From Candidatus Bandiella woodruffii (GTDB taxonomy: Bacteria > Pseudomonadota > Alphaproteobacteria > Rickettsiales > Midichloriaceae), in the NCBI RefSeq assembly GCF_034359465.1, contig NZ_CP110820.1, positions 984,501 to 1,048,500 of the forward strand: 64,000 nucleotides of DNA. Direction: 5' to 3'. The translations under genes and the position numbers were made by a program. Below, piece by piece: positions 62,818 through 64,000 of this stretch; the stretch's first letter is position 1, and each line of letters opens with the position of its first letter. The notes under the pieces were generated by a model. The model was not told the origin of the DNA. It did no database searches and was given only the letters and a program-made list of their open reading frames with translations.

Positions 62818-64000
62818 GGGAGCGTTGAAAGATAAAATAAGGATAAATGTGATGGTTTGATTTAAGGAAGTTTGGACCATGGTCTAAAAAAATTAACAAA
62901 AAACTGGTTTCCCCAAGAATTCAAAAGATTTCTTTGAGGTGGGATATGGTAATTTTTAGCTTTTTATTGATTCTGCGAAGCGTGATTTTATGAGCTTAGG
63001 CAGTAAGAACCGTTAAACGTTTTAAATTAAAGCAGATAGCATTCATAAATTCAGCAAACTGATTTTTGGCAATTCCTATGTATCGCAATCGTTTATTATC
63101 TTGAGAAAACACCCTCTCAAACGGAGCCCTTATGGAAGTATAGTATCGATCAAGGTCAAAATTCTTTTGCTTCATATTGTTTTTCTTGATGGCGCAAAAA
63201 TGAATACCTCTGCTTTTAGCTGCATTCTTTGCTGGTGCAACACAATACCCTTTGTCAGCATAAACTGCTCCACTATTTGGTAAAACATGCGCAACTCCCT
63301 TTGCATCGGTAACATTAGCAGGCGTTATAGCAACCTTGTTGATCATTCCGGATTGAATATCTACGCTTACATGTTTTTCTTATAGCCATACCAAAATTTA
63401 CTACCACCCTTGCACCCTATTTTGGCTTGTTTATCATGTGCGACTTTAGGCAAGACTTCGTTGTTAAGTTTTTCATATTTTTGTTTTCTGGCTTCATCCC
63501 GCTCTTCCCATAAATTAGCTTTGGAGATCAAGTGACTTGCATCAACAAAAGTAAATACCTCGCTCATATATCCTTGAGATTTTAGTTGATCTCTAAAAAT
63601 GGCAAAGATTTTTGATAACAAATTTGTTCCTATCTTTGAGCGGATTCTACTAAAAACGCTATAATCAGGTGTGGCTTCGGTTAAATCAAAATCACAAAAC
63701 CACTTGGCTGCAACACTGTCACTCAAATATCTTTCTAGTTCACGATCTGACAAATCTTCCATAAACTGTAACAACAAGCATTTAAATAAACGTAAAACAC
63801 CATATCCCTTATAATTAGCAGGAGATTCAATTCCCTTCAGCTCTTGCTCTACTGCCCCAAAATTAAACAGCTCCTTAAATTTGCGATATTGATGCTCACT
63901 ACCAACCAATTGATCCAAACATACCATTATTATTTGATGCGCTGATGACATTTTTCTCTTCTTTATTCTGTAATCCACTCCACTATACCTTTCTTTATTC
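62818..64000 (-). mobile_element. IS5-D element, inverted, cut by window end
   Basis: Begins GGGAGCGTTGAAAGAT (right terminal repeat) and continues to the window edge, within ~20 bp of its left end. Nearly identical to the 59.5-kb copy. Confidence 0.88.
62996..63951 (-). CDS. IS5-D transposase, two frames
   Basis: Same two frames and same break as the 59.6-kb copy; one residue change noticed (GAVEQE versus GAAEQE). DUF772-like N-terminus, then DDE motifs in VDASHL, YADKGY and FERVFS. Confidence 0.8.

Overview
The window is AT-rich chromosomal DNA from an obligately host-associated alphaproteobacterium, most likely of the order Rickettsiales. The evidence is the gene set (secF, trmB, mnmE-mnmG-parA-parB, tolQRA, hemE-dnaB, an alphaproteobacterial-type PlsC, Rickettsiales-style VirB3 and extended VirB6 proteins), together with small overlapping housekeeping genes and a very heavy load of insertion sequences. 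Heavy IS load plus feoAB fits the Midichloriaceae or Orientia-like side of the order better than Rickettsia proper, but the genus cannot be fixed without searches.

Region 1 (1-15.7 kb) is conserved and almost IS-free. On the minus strand are feoB (cut by the window edge) and feoA behind a Fur-box-like site, then rne, an MsbA-like ABC exporter, ccmA and ccmB in one tightly spaced run. On the plus strand are secF, a small membrane protein, trmB, mnmE, a perfect parS palindrome, mnmG, parA, parB, tolQ, tolR and tolA. Region 2 (15.7-21 kb) is a nested wreck: a broken IS1, a broken IS6, a group II intron with a 353-bp tandem duplication of its 3' end, then a fragment of a membrane protein that may be VirB6-like, itself split by an intact IS1-type element and cut by a MITE.

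Region 3 (21-28.4 kb) has an rluC-type pseudouridine synthase, coaD, an SH3-domain protein, rpiB, one IS6 element, plsC and ileS. Region 4 (28.4-30.6 kb) is an IS/MITE mosaic. Region 5 (30.6-38.1 kb) is housekeeping again: a long AT-rich leader that is a candidate oriC, hemE, dnaB, fmt, nusB, ribH, tRNA-Leu, fdxA, fumC and nth.

Region 6 (38.1-49 kb) is accessory DNA: IS1, an IS110 relic, a lipoprotein, a 5'-truncated coiled-coil gene, four clustered IS6-type copies, and an unrecognised 1388-residue protein with five 18-residue acidic repeats and a hydrophobic segment near its C-terminus. It ends with a virB3 cut by an IS. Region 7 (49-57 kb) has tmk, a TauE/SafE-like exporter, a BamB-like lipoprotein, a large VirB6-family gene split by a frameshift, and an mscS channel. 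Region 8 (57-64 kb) is almost all IS sequence with gene debris between.

At least nine repeat families are present: three IS1-type (a, b, c), two IS6-type (B and C), a MITE sharing the ends of IS6-C, an IS5-type (D), an IS427-like element (E), and a group II intron. Target duplications that are still readable show element-in-element insertion followed by recombination between copies, including a clear inversion at 46.2-48.4 kb. The type IV secretion genes (virB3 and virB6) are scattered and partly broken by this activity.
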